Shown: piece by piece, positions 8,783 to 16,625 of the stretch
Layout: the number at the start of each line of letters is the position of its first letter
Position numbering within the stretch: position 1 is the stretch's first letter
Assembly: GCF_001628715.1 (NCBI RefSeq)
Contig: NZ_CP011120.1
Coordinates: forward strand, 2,527,501-2,591,500
Source: Acetobacter oryzifermentans
GTDB lineage: Bacteria > Pseudomonadota > Alphaproteobacteria > Acetobacterales > Acetobacteraceae
DNA length: 64,000 nucleotides
Direction: 5' to 3'
The notes under the pieces: model-generated
Seen by the model: only the letters and a program-made list of their open reading frames with translations
The model's database searches: none
Told to the model about the DNA's origin: nothing
Translations under genes and position numbers: made by a program

Positions 8783-9919
8783 CTAGCGTTTGAAATGCGC
8801 TGACACAAAAGGCAGTGCGCTCACGACGGAAGGTACGGAACGCCCCCGCAATTCAGCAAAAATGGTGTGCCCTATTTGGGTATCATTGCTTGCCACATAG
8901 CCCATCGCCACCGGGCCACCTACTGTGGGGCCAAATGCACCAGACGTTACCTTGCCGATATGCGTGGCAAATTCTGCATCTGCATATAAAGGTGCATCAT
9001 GGCGCACAGGCGCACGCCCCTCCGGCCGCAATCCAACGCGGCGGCGGCTTACACCATTTTCAAGCTGGCCAAGAATAATATCGGCACCCGGAAAACCACC
9101 TGCACGCGCGCCACCATTGCGGCGAGACTTCTGGATAGACCATTCAAGCGCGGCCTCAACCGGAGTGGTGGTTGTATCAATATCCGCCCCATACAGGCAC
9201 AGCCCGGCTTCAAGCCGCAGGCTGTCTCGGGCACCTAAGCCAATCAGTTTGACGTTTGGCTGTTCTAGCAGTTTACGGGCAACCCGATCTGCATCCTTGG
9301 CGGAAACAGAAATTTCAAACCCATCTTCTCCCGTATAGCCGGAACGGGAAATAACACAGCGGGCACCGTCTACATCCAGCGTACGCACATCCATGAACAT
9401 CATCTTGCGCACATCTTCAGCAAACGCTGCCAAAACTTGTTCAGCTTCCGGCCCCTGCAAGGCAAGCAATGCGCGATCTTCCTGCGGCTCTACAACGCAT
9501 TCTGCCACCAGTGCAGATTGCAGAAGCTCAAGATCAGCCTCCTTACATGCGGCGTTAACAACCAGCAGCAGACCATCTTCCAGACGCGCCACCATCAGAT
9601 CATCCAGAATACCGCCTTCGGCATTGGTAAACTGGGTATAACGCTGGCGGCCATGTTTAAGGGCAGCAATATCTGCTGGCACCAGTTTTTCCAGCGCCAG
9701 AGCCGCATTATCTACATCCCCCGAACGCGGGCGCAGCAGCACTTGCCCCATATGGGAGACATCAAACAGACCAACATGCTCACGCACATGCCGATGTTCG
9801 GCCATAATGCCATCTGCATACTGCAAAGGCATGGCATAACCCGCAAACGGCACCATTTTGCCGCCGGATTCTTCATGCAATGAATAGAGGGGAGTATGAA
9901 GGAGAGTATCGGTGCCCAT
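8783..9919 (-). CDS. gcvT: Aminomethyltransferase, T protein
   Basis: 378 residues from the ATG at 9919 (AAGG nine bases upstream); an in-frame upstream start at 9952 would only add 11 unconserved residues. It opens with LLHTPLYSLHEESGGKMVPF and contains LFDVSHMGQ, GYTGEDGFE, and LGARDSLRLEAGLCLYG, the folate-binding and catalytic signatures. It releases ammonia from the aminomethyl-lipoyl GcvH and forms 5,10-methylene-THF. First gene of the operon, 90 bases downstream of the glycine riboswitch. Confidence 0.97.
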   Translation of the reverse strand: MGTDTLLHTPLYSLHEESGGKMVPFAGYAMPLQYADGIMAEHRHVREHVGLFDVSHMGQVLLRPRSGDVDNAALALEKLVPADIAALKHGRQRYTQFTNAEGGILDDLMVARLEDGLLLVVNAACKEADLELLQSALVAECVVEPQEDRALLALQGPEAEQVLAAFAEDVRKMMFMDVRTLDVDGARCVISRSGYTGEDGFEISVSAKDADRVARKLLEQPNVKLIGLGARDSLRLEAGLCLYGADIDTTTTPVEAALEWSIQKSRRNGGARAGGFPGADIILGQLENGVSRRRVGLRPEGRAPVRHDAPLYADAEFATHIGKVTSGAFGPTVGGPVAMGYVASNDTQIGHTIFAELRGRSVPSVVSALPFVSAHFKR

Positions 9920-9989
9920 GCACGCTGCCTTGCCAAAAAGGCCGGAACCCACTGCAATCTGACAGACACATCAGCACAACACGAGGCTC

Positions 9990-10005
9990 CGGATTACATA
10001 ATCCG
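9990..10005 (-). promoter_or_regulatory. Palindrome directly after the glycine aptamers
   Basis: CGGATTA-TG-TAATCCG is a perfect palindrome lying five bases after the second glycine aptamer and 70 bases before gcvT. No T-run follows, so it is not a simple terminator; it may be part of the expression platform of the riboswitch. Confidence 0.55.
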
Positions 10006-10009
10006 CTGC

Positions 10010-10160
10010 CCCTTCTGTGCTTTTGCCTGAGATCGCTATCCCGTCGGCGGGTGCGATTGCACCTCTCTCCAGAAGTTTTAAAACGCAGGGTCCTTCTGCC
10101 TGAGAGTTTCCGGGGCGGTTGCTCCTTCGGCGCTGGCTAAGCCAGTCTCTCCCTCTGCGT
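10010..10160 (-). promoter_or_regulatory. Tandem glycine riboswitch (gcvT element)
   Basis: On the minus strand two consecutive aptamers are recognisable by the conserved core of the glycine riboswitch. Aptamer 1 (about 10160-10084) has GGGAGAGACTGG, CGCCGAAGGAGCAA and AACTCTCAGGCAGAAGGACC. Aptamer 2 (about 10075-10010) has CTGGAGAGAGGTGC, CGCCGACGGGAT and ATCTCAGGCAAAAGCACAGA. A short linker joins them. Glycine binding is known to turn on gcv expression in this family. A TTGACT hexamer at 10190-10195 could be the -35 of the operon promoter, but I see no convincing -10 at the right distance. Confidence 0.95.
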
Positions 10161-10216
10161 TAAGGAACCGTGACATCATTTCGCTTTCAAGTCAATCACG
10201 GCCCCTATTATGCGTA

Positions 10217-11089
10217 TTACCCCGCAGCTTTAGGCAAATGCTTGGCAATATAAGGCGGTAGATTAAACGAACCTACGTGGATTTCAGGCGTCCAGTACTG
10301 GGTTTTTTCCAAAATGCCGGATTCCTGAGCACGGGCACGCACCTGCTCTACATCCTGCGCTTGCAGGTTGCGACCTTTGCTGGCGATCCCCAGTGTCATA
10401 AACCCACCTACATAAGTTGGCACAGCAGCCACATAGGCAGATACATGCGGAAAAAATTTTGCACGCCGCACACTGGTTTCATGCAGTTCATCCGCCTGCA
10501 TAAACGGCACACCGCACTGGTTTACAATCAGCCCTTCGGCGGTAAGGATACGTGCGCAATGTTCGTAAAATGAATCTGTAAACAGCACTTCGCCCACACC
10601 TATCGGGTCTGTGCTATCAACAATAATCACGTCAAACGAGGCATTATCTGCGCGGGCAACGTAATCTATTCCATCCCCCACAATCACTTCTGCCCGCGGA
10701 TTATTCCACGCATCACCGGCAATAGATGGCAGATGCTGTTTTGAAAGCTCTATAACAGCACCATCAATTTCCACCATCACAGCTTTTTCGATGCCGGGAT
10801 GTTCCAGAACGCGGCGCAGTACCCCGCCATCCCCTGCGCCAATAATCAGCACTTTTTTCGGGTTGGGGTGAGTAAACAGCGGAACATGCGTAAGCATTTC
10901 CTGATAAACAAATTCATCCTTTTCGGTAATCTGCACCACGCCATCCAGCATGAGCACACGACCGTGGGATTCACTTTCAAAAACAACAATATCTTGAAAC
11001 GGGCTTCGCGTGCGGGCCAGTTCCTTTACCACACGGAAGTGCTGCCCCCAGTTATCATATAGGGTTTCTTCAATCCATGTTTCAGCCAT
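10217..11089 (-). CDS. speE: Spermidine synthase (polyamine aminopropyltransferase)
   Basis: 290 residues from the ATG at 11089, preferred over 11110 because AAGG sits five bases upstream and the protein then starts with AETWIEETLYDNWGQ, the usual opening. The decarboxylated-SAM binding GxGxG motif is LIIGAGDGGVLRRVL, and the catalytic region is IVDSTDPIGVGEVLFT. The enzyme moves an aminopropyl group from decarboxylated SAM to putrescine. It follows speD, which makes that donor, with 111 bases between containing a hairpin. Confidence 0.96.
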   Translation of the reverse strand: MAETWIEETLYDNWGQHFRVVKELARTRSPFQDIVVFESESHGRVLMLDGVVQITEKDEFVYQEMLTHVPLFTHPNPKKVLIIGAGDGGVLRRVLEHPGIEKAVMVEIDGAVIELSKQHLPSIAGDAWNNPRAEVIVGDGIDYVARADNASFDVIIVDSTDPIGVGEVLFTDSFYEHCARILTAEGLIVNQCGVPFMQADELHETSVRRAKFFPHVSAYVAAVPTYVGGFMTLGIASKGRNLQAQDVEQVRARAQESGILEKTQYWTPEIHVGSFNLPPYIAKHLPKAAG

Positions 11090-11125
11090 ACCAGCCTTAT
11101 CTTCCCACATACGTCATGAGCTGCA

Positions 11126-11156
11126 CTGCTACAGCCCTTTTACAGAACTGTAGCAG
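11126..11156 (-). promoter_or_regulatory. Hairpin between speD and speE
   Basis: CTGCTACAG (11126-11134) and CTGTAGCAG (11148-11156) form a perfect nine-base-pair inverted repeat with a 13-base loop, about 36 bases before the speE start. No strong T-run follows on the minus strand, so read-through into speE is expected; it may set the speD:speE ratio or stabilise the speD mRNA end. Confidence 0.6.
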
Positions 11157-11200
11157 CACGACGATCAAACAGAGTTTTACAACTTTAAGAAAAACAGCCT

Positions 11201-11668
11201 TTAGGCAACCACGCGGCCACGGCGTTCTTCATCCACCTCAAGCCGTTTGGCCTGAAAGAGACGCTGCATAACAGGGATGGACAGGTGCGGATCACACGCA
11301 CCACACATAAAGATGTCCACCGCAGCAAAGTTGCGTTCTGGCCATGTGTGAATGGAAATATGGCTTTCAGCCAGCACCACCACGCCAGAAACACCCCCAT
11401 TGGGTGAAAAATGATGGAAATGACTGTGCAGGATTGTGGCCCCGGCAGCACGCGCTGCTTCGCACAGTGTTGTGTCGATCTTTTCTGGATCATCCAGATT
11501 TGTGGCGCCCCACATATCGACAAGCAGGTGAGTACCTGCAAACTTCTCGCCATTCTTTTCGACGAAGTAATCTTTACGCTCTTCGTCAGCAGACGAGACC
11601 GGAACAGAAAATGCCTGGTTATTGCTCGGGTGTTCCGAGACCATCCCCAGTTGAGCAAGTGCGTTCAT
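11201..11668 (-). CDS. speD: S-adenosylmethionine decarboxylase proenzyme
   Basis: 155 residues from the ATG at 11668 (GGGGG seven bases upstream); an upstream in-frame start at 11767 would add an unconserved 33 residues. This is the small class 1B prokaryotic type. The self-cleavage site is Glu101-Ser102 in LAESHISIHTWPE, which yields the pyruvoyl group; GTHLLVDMWGA and FMCGACDPH are also family signatures. Relative to typical members, which begin just before GTHLLVD, about 38 extra residues precede the core. The product decarboxylates SAM for spermidine synthesis by the adjacent speE. Confidence 0.95.
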   Translation of the reverse strand: MNALAQLGMVSEHPSNNQAFSVPVSSADEERKDYFVEKNGEKFAGTHLLVDMWGATNLDDPEKIDTTLCEAARAAGATILHSHFHHFSPNGGVSGVVVLAESHISIHTWPERNFAAVDIFMCGACDPHLSIPVMQRLFQAKRLEVDEERRGRVVA

Positions 11669-11773
11669 AGACGTACCCCCAAACCAGTAGACAGCCTGTT
11701 GGGCAAAAATTGCCCCCTTGGGCCAAGAGCGCGCTTGGTAAGACCCCTGCGCCTGAGTTGCAAGCATTATTTA

Positions 11774-11801
11774 CGTGTTTCATAAATTTTTCAGAAACAC
11801 G
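11774..11801. repeat. Perfect 8-bp inverted repeat in the speD upstream region
   Basis: CGTGTTTC (11774-11781) and GAAACACG (11794-11801) flank an AT-rich 12-base spacer. It lies 22 bases beyond the stop of the TPR-like gene and about 105 bases upstream of speD. It may be a weak terminator for the former or an operator or leader hairpin for speD. Confidence 0.55.
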
Positions 11802-11822
11802 CCACCCCAAAATACAGAATAA

Positions 11823-14171
11823 TCAACGCTCTGTAGAATAATGCACAGTTTGTTTCACAAGCATGTCAAGCTGACGATCACGCTCTTTCCCCAGCGTTCG
11901 CCCTGCTAACCAAGCCTTTAAACGCTGCAAGGTATCTGCATCATGTGCGGCTGCAGAATCGGTGGCAAGCTGCATGGCAAGGTCTTGCTGCGGTTCTGTT
12001 AAAGGCCCTGTTTCTGGTAAAGCACGACTGGCCAAGCGGCCCACCACGCGCACAGCATCTGCCCATTGCTTGCCTTGCTCATACAATTGCCCGCGCAGTT
12101 CTAAACCAGTGTCGGATTCATCATCCGCCAGTAAGGCCAATGCCCCAGCCCTATCCCCCTTGGTAAGCGCAAGATGCGCTTCATCATAATGGCGGCGGGC
12201 AGCCATATCCTCCGGCAAGCCGGGAACAGTGCTTTGTTCCAATGCTTCCATGGCGGCATTCACATTTCCCGCCTTGAAAGCTGCCTGAACAATCTGCTCC
12301 TGTATTTCTGCGCGTGCTACCGGATCAGCCGTCAACACAACGGCTTGTTTGAACGCCATAACAGCAGCTTCGGCTTGCCCTATCTGCAATAGAAGCGTTC
12401 CGTAACCTCTTAACAGTTTTGCCTTAGATGTATTCTCTTCCAGTAAAGGCAATTGGGTCTGCAAAATATGCACCCGTTGCTCTGCGGATAACGCCCCATC
12501 CTCTCCGCTTACAGCTTTACCAGATGGTAAGGTATTAAACACAAGCACATACAAAGCCTGCCGTCGCACAGCCTCCAACCTGTCATATGGCGTTTGTGCA
12601 GAGGCAGAAAGCTCGCCCAGCACAGCTAAAGCCTGTCGTGCCCGACCACATTGCACAAGTGCTGTAGATAATAACAAACTGGTGTATGCCCGAGCAGTAG
12701 GCACAAGCTTTCCAACGCCTTCTTTTCCATCAAGAAGGTTTTGAAAGCTCTCGGCAGCCATGGCCGCAGCAATCTGATCATGCTGCAACAGAAAATTCAC
12801 CAGATCTGCACGCGCATAAGCGGCTTTTTCTGGATCTGCCGCAGCCGTTAGATTTTCCAGCGTAACCCGTGCGGTTTCTACATTCCCTTCACGATCCTGC
12901 ATGCGCGCTCGCGCAAGATCATAAACGCCATCACTGGGTAAAGGCTCCAAAATCAGAGCTGTTTCATCCGCACCATAACGCGCGATATAATTTGTAACTT
13001 GTGGAAGAAGCAGATCACGCAGCGGTTGTGGATAGCGCAGAATCTGTTCGTAATGACGCGCAAGTAAAACAGAAGCATCTTTGCTGTTTGCGCCACTCAT
13101 CATCAGATACAATGCGTGCCATATTTCCAGTTCTGGGGGGGCTCCATCCATCTGCGTCAGAACGGATGCCGCAGCATCCACATCATGGCTTAATAACGCT
13201 GCGCAGGCCCGCAGAAAGAGCACTCCCGTTGGGGGGGCTCCCGGTTCAGACCGCTGAGGCATATTTTTTACAAGACGCCACGCATCTGCTGGATACCCAG
13301 CCACAAAAGCAGCGCGCGCAGCAGCAACCTGCGCAGGCCATCGTAAAGAAGGTGGTGCTTTTTCGGCGTCAACCTTCGCGCTAAGCCAGTTCTTTTGTAA
13401 AATGACAACTGGTGCAGCATGCAGTCCCAGCCAGAACCAGTCTAACCCACCTTCGGGTGGCACTGTCTCTGCTGTTCCCTGCCCTACAGGCAAAGCATCC
13501 AGCCCTAAAGCAGAGAGGAATACGCCTTTATCTGCAACAGCATCTAATCTGATTTGCGATGAATCCGCAGCCACTACAATACCTTGGGCAGAATCTCGCA
13601 CACCATACCCTATGGCCCGGTAAGAAGAGCGATATCCCGTTTCCATGACAGACGGCGTTATCAGCAAACGTGCGCCAGTTGTCGGATCTGGAAACGAGAT
13701 AACGTGCCCAGACTGTTTTTGTGGAAACAAAACGGCTTCTGGCATCATAACCGCAGGCGGTGCAGCCCTTACGCTACCTGTATCGCCTTTTGGAAGCTGT
13801 TCCAGCAACCAGCCATCCAGCTTTTTATGTAACGCAATATGTGGATGAGACGGCACATGAACGCGCAAAACCGTGGCGTATTCCAGCACCGTTACATCCG
13901 TATCTGCAAATATGCCTTGCCCTGTAAAATTATGAACTAACGAAGTCACGGGACGGTCTGCCACAATCAGCAAATCAGACCCAGACCAGAAAGCCGCAAG
14001 AGCAACCTCCGCTCCTATAGGCAGAAAAAGGGATGCCCCTTGCTGGCCATCCAGAGATTCCTCCTGCACTGCGGGAACAGGAAGCGCATGCAGGCCATCT
14101 TCACCCGCTACAGCCGACAACGTGGGCAGCAACAAATAGGCGAAAAGCATTCCGCACATATATCTGCCCAT
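11823..14171 (-). CDS. Exported alanine-rich TPR-like protein, function unknown
   Basis: 782 residues from the ATG at 14171, chosen because AGGT precedes it and a signal peptide follows at once (hydrophobic CGMLFAYLLLPTLSAVAG). An upstream in-frame ATG at 14249 would bury the signal. The first 300 residues look like a beta-rich region (PIGAEVALAAFW, DVTVLEYATVLRVHVPSHP); the remaining part is helical and alanine-rich with tetratricopeptide-like periodicity, for example LLQIGQAEAAVMAFKQAVVL and AAFKAGNVNAAMEALEQS. No enzyme motif was recognised. It is probably a periplasmic scaffold or envelope-assembly protein. It is divergent from a LysR-type regulator, 142 bases apart. Confidence 0.75.
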   Translation of the reverse strand: MGRYMCGMLFAYLLLPTLSAVAGEDGLHALPVPAVQEESLDGQQGASLFLPIGAEVALAAFWSGSDLLIVADRPVTSLVHNFTGQGIFADTDVTVLEYATVLRVHVPSHPHIALHKKLDGWLLEQLPKGDTGSVRAAPPAVMMPEAVLFPQKQSGHVISFPDPTTGARLLITPSVMETGYRSSYRAIGYGVRDSAQGIVVAADSSQIRLDAVADKGVFLSALGLDALPVGQGTAETVPPEGGLDWFWLGLHAAPVVILQKNWLSAKVDAEKAPPSLRWPAQVAAARAAFVAGYPADAWRLVKNMPQRSEPGAPPTGVLFLRACAALLSHDVDAAASVLTQMDGAPPELEIWHALYLMMSGANSKDASVLLARHYEQILRYPQPLRDLLLPQVTNYIARYGADETALILEPLPSDGVYDLARARMQDREGNVETARVTLENLTAAADPEKAAYARADLVNFLLQHDQIAAAMAAESFQNLLDGKEGVGKLVPTARAYTSLLLSTALVQCGRARQALAVLGELSASAQTPYDRLEAVRRQALYVLVFNTLPSGKAVSGEDGALSAEQRVHILQTQLPLLEENTSKAKLLRGYGTLLLQIGQAEAAVMAFKQAVVLTADPVARAEIQEQIVQAAFKAGNVNAAMEALEQSTVPGLPEDMAARRHYDEAHLALTKGDRAGALALLADDESDTGLELRGQLYEQGKQWADAVRVVGRLASRALPETGPLTEPQQDLAMQLATDSAAAHDADTLQRLKAWLAGRTLGKERDRQLDMLVKQTVHYSTER

Positions 14172-14313
14172 TACGGATTTACCTGTTGCCACATCTTCTC
14201 CAACCTCAAACGTGCTGCAACGCTGCTTTTGGCAGCATACGACCTGCATGACAAAGGAGCCACGGTCTGTGCTAGAAAAAACTAACCATTTCCATCATGC
14301 CGGGGCACTATAA

Positions 14314-15231
14314 ATGCTCGATCGCATCACCAGTATGCAGATTTTTGTCAAAGTTGTAGCTGCGGGCAACTTTACAGGGGCAGCACGCCTTATGGCGCTT
14401 TCCCCAACAATGGTAACCAAACATGTGACTGCACTGGAAACCCGGTTAGGAGTTTCTCTCTTTCAACGTAGCACGCGGCATCTTTCCTTAACCGAAGCAG
14501 GACGCCTGTTTTTGGAAAGCTGCCAAAAAATTCTGGCCGATGTAGAAAACATGGAGCAAACTGTAAGCGAGCAGTACCGTGAACCACGTGGGCAATTACG
14601 CCTTAACGCTCCGGTTTCCTTCGCCATTCGGTATGTCGCGCCTTATCTGCCTGAATTTAGCAGAAGATACCCGCAGGTTCAGGTAGAGCTTGGCTTGAAT
14701 GACAGACCCGTTGATTTGGTTGAGGAAGGGTGGGATCTTACGCTGCGTATCCGCAACCTAACAGTCAGTACGCTACGTGCACGTAAATTGGCTGCTGTAC
14801 GTATGATTATCTGTGCCTCTCCTGCTTATTTAGAAAAGGCTGGCACACCCACGCATGTAAATGAATTGCAGCAGCACAATTGTCTTGGATACACCCTTAG
14901 CGGAAACAATAGCGCATCCCGTTGGCATTTTGGAGAAAGCGGAGAAAAAACCGTTTCTGTTTCCGGCCTACTTTCCGCCAATAATGGAGATGCTTTGCGA
15001 GAAGCCGCAGTAGCTGGCGCAGGCATTGCTTACCTGCCGCTTTTTGTTGTGAGCCAAGAACTGCAACAAGGCCAACTTATTGCTTTATCATTGGATTACC
15101 CCACCACACCGGGGCCAGACTTACACGCCGTGTATGCACCCGGCACAAGTATTCCCTTAAAAGTCCGCGCCATGATTGATTATCTTGCGCAGTGCTATGG
15201 CCCGATTCCACCATGGGAAAAAGCAGCATAA
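14314..15231 (+). CDS. LysR-type transcriptional regulator
   Basis: 305 residues, standard for the family. The N-terminal winged helix-turn-helix (about 1-60) reads MQIFVKVVAAGNFTGAARLM and VTKHVTALETRLGVSLFQRS, followed by the linker helix and a LysR substrate-binding domain with RLNAPVSFAIRYVAPYLPEF. It belongs to the large CrgA/AaeR/DmlR-like subgroup; the effector cannot be predicted. Regulators of this type often act on a divergent neighbour, here the TPR-like gene, but that is only an inference. A perfect palindrome overlaps its stop codon. Confidence 0.92.
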   Translation: MLDRITSMQIFVKVVAAGNFTGAARLMALSPTMVTKHVTALETRLGVSLFQRSTRHLSLTEAGRLFLESCQKILADVENMEQTVSEQYREPRGQLRLNAPVSFAIRYVAPYLPEFSRRYPQVQVELGLNDRPVDLVEEGWDLTLRIRNLTVSTLRARKLAAVRMIICASPAYLEKAGTPTHVNELQQHNCLGYTLSGNNSASRWHFGESGEKTVSVSGLLSANNGDALREAAVAGAGIAYLPLFVVSQELQQGQLIALSLDYPTTPGPDLHAVYAPGTSIPLKVRAMIDYLAQCYGPIPPWEKAA

Positions 15232-15243
15232 CCCAAGGGTTAT
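15228..15243 (+). repeat. Palindrome spanning the LysR stop codon
   Basis: ATAACCC-AA-GGGTTAT, where the TAA at 15229-15231 is the stop of the LysR gene. A T-rich stretch follows about 15 bases later. It may act as a weak transcription end. Confidence 0.45.
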
Positions 15244-15284
15244 AGGCGCTAAAACTGTCTTTTATATTTTGGAAGATTTTAAAA

Positions 15285-15360
15285 TGGTGAGCCGGGAGGG
15301 ACTCGAACCCTCGACCATTCGATTAAAAGTCGAATGCTCTACCAACTGAGCTACCGGCTC
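15285..15360 (-). tRNA. tRNA-Lys (anticodon UUU)
   Basis: A 76-base cloverleaf with 3' CCA encoded. Acceptor arms GAGCCGG and CCGGCTC pair fully; the D arm has AGCTCAGTTGGTAGAGC, the anticodon stem-loop CGACTTTTAATCG carries TTT, and the T arm has GAGGGTTCGAACCCTC. A sigma-70-like promoter lies 47-75 bases upstream. Confidence 0.98.
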
Positions 15361-15406
15361 ACACCTTTTAATCGTGCAAAACTTAATGTCTGCGCGATGG
15401 AGGTGT

Positions 15407-15435
15407 TCCTAAACGGATTACCTTACCTCTGTCAA
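15407..15435 (-). promoter_or_regulatory. Sigma-70-like promoter of tRNA-Lys
   Basis: On the minus strand a perfect -35 TTGACA (15435-15430) is followed after exactly 17 bases by TTAGGA (15412-15407) as the -10. Transcription would start around 15400, about 40 bases before the mature tRNA end. Confidence 0.75.
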
Positions 15436-15496
15436 GCAGTAGAAAGAATTTTGTGCCATTCCTGAAAAATCAGATGGTTCGATCGGTTTCAGATAT

Positions 15497-15533
15497 AAAA
15501 AAAGCGCCACCCCAACCGGAGTGACGCTTTTTT
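15497..15533 (-). terminator. Terminator of the cyclophilin gene
   Basis: Stem GCGTCACTCC / GGGGTGGCGC (one mismatch) with a GGTT-type loop, flanked by A and T runs; on the minus strand T7 follows. It lies 17 bases after the cyclophilin stop. Confidence 0.85.
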
Positions 15534-15549
15534 GCAGATATTCGAAAAA

Positions 15550-16041
15550 TCAGGATTTTTCGCCAACAGCCGGACGCATGCGAGAAATCCGATCCGGATC
15601 CTTCACCATGCCGGACATGCCAGACCCATGTTTGATTTTATCGACGTTTTCCATACCTTCGATCACTTCACCCACAATGGTATACTGGCCATCAAGGTGC
15701 GGAGAAGGTTCAAACATGATGAAGAACTGGCTATTAGCACTGTTCGGATCAGACGTCCGCGCCATACCAATGGTGCCACGTTCAAACTTGGCTTTGTTTG
15801 TGAATTCTGCGGGTAGATCCGGTAATTTGCTACCGTGCATACCCGTACCCGTTGGATCACCACCCTGTGCCATAAAACCGGGGATAACACGATGGAAGGG
15901 TACGTTATCGTAAAAACCTTCTGCCGCCAGCGTGCGAATACGTTCCGCAGCCTTGGGGGCCAGATCTGGACGCAGTTTAATAATAACGCGACCGTGCGGG
16001 ATATCCATATGAATGATATCGTTTTTATCTTCTGAAGACAT
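15550..16041 (-). CDS. Peptidyl-prolyl cis-trans isomerase, cyclophilin type
   Basis: 163 residues from the ATG at 16041 (GGAG six bases upstream). Conserved cyclophilin residues are present: FHRVIPGFMAQGGDPTGTG with the catalytic Arg and Gln region, ANSQFFIMFEPSPHLDGQYT, and VGEVIEGMENVDKI. It isomerises Xaa-Pro bonds to help folding. It has no signal peptide, so it is the cytoplasmic form (PpiB-like). It lies 41 bases downstream of coaD on the same strand and ends in a terminator, so it may be the last gene of the gyrA-coaD transcript. Confidence 0.94.
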   Translation of the reverse strand: MSSEDKNDIIHMDIPHGRVIIKLRPDLAPKAAERIRTLAAEGFYDNVPFHRVIPGFMAQGGDPTGTGMHGSKLPDLPAEFTNKAKFERGTIGMARTSDPNSANSQFFIMFEPSPHLDGQYTIVGEVIEGMENVDKIKHGSGMSGMVKDPDRISRMRPAVGEKS

Positions 16042-16082
16042 CAGAAACTCTCCTTGTGTTTGCAACACCCATGTTTACCACG

Positions 16083-16625
16083 TCAGGCAGAAACGTTTTT
16101 CCTGTCAGCAAGGCGTGCCAACAAACGCACCTGCGTGCCCGGTGTTACAAATTCCGAAATATCTCCACCGTAACTGGCAATTTCTTTCACCAGACGGGAA
16201 GAAATAAATTGGGTGCGTTCTGAAGCCATAAGAAACACGCTTTCAATTCCGGCATCCAGCTTGCGGTTTACGCCGCTCATCTGGATTTCGTAATCAAAAT
16301 CAGAAAGCACCCGAAGACCACGAAAAATCAGTGTTGCACCATGTTCTCGTACAGCTTTCACCAGCAGAGAATCAAATGGCACCACCAAGATATCCCCACC
16401 CGTGTTCTGACGAATAGCAGGCAAGGCTTCTTCCACACAGCCAATCCGCTCATCCAATGGCATAAGTGGATTTTTGCCTGGGTTATGGGCCACACCTATT
16501 ACCAGCCGATCCACCAAACGGGATGCGCGTTCAATCACATCCAGATGGCCAACCGTTACTGGATCAAAGGTGCCCGCATAAAAACCTACACGTTTGGGCA
16601 CCACAGAGCCTGCGGGGGCGTTCAT
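16083..16625 (-). CDS. coaD: Phosphopantetheine adenylyltransferase
   Basis: 180 residues with the nucleotidyltransferase motifs [14 protein letters not shown] near the N-terminus and [12 protein letters not shown] near the C-terminus. It adenylylates 4'-phosphopantetheine in the fourth step of coenzyme A synthesis. Its start overlaps the gyrA stop by four bases (ATGA), so translation is coupled to gyrA. The N-terminus carries about 10 residues more than E. coli CoaD before the first strand. Confidence 0.96.
   Translation of the reverse strand: MNAPAGSVVPKRVGFYAGTFDPVTVGHLDVIERASRLVDRLVIGVAHNPGKNPLMPLDERIGCVEEALPAIRQNTGGDILVVPFDSLLVKAVREHGATLIFRGLRVLSDFDYEIQMSGVNRKLDAGIESVFLMASERTQFISSRLVKEIASYGGDISEFVTPGTQVRLLARLADRKNVSA

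Noticed and set aside
11201..11767. Longer speD reading frame from 11767
   Set aside because: The extra 33 residues are not family-like and the ATG at 11668 has a strong GGGGG ribosome site.
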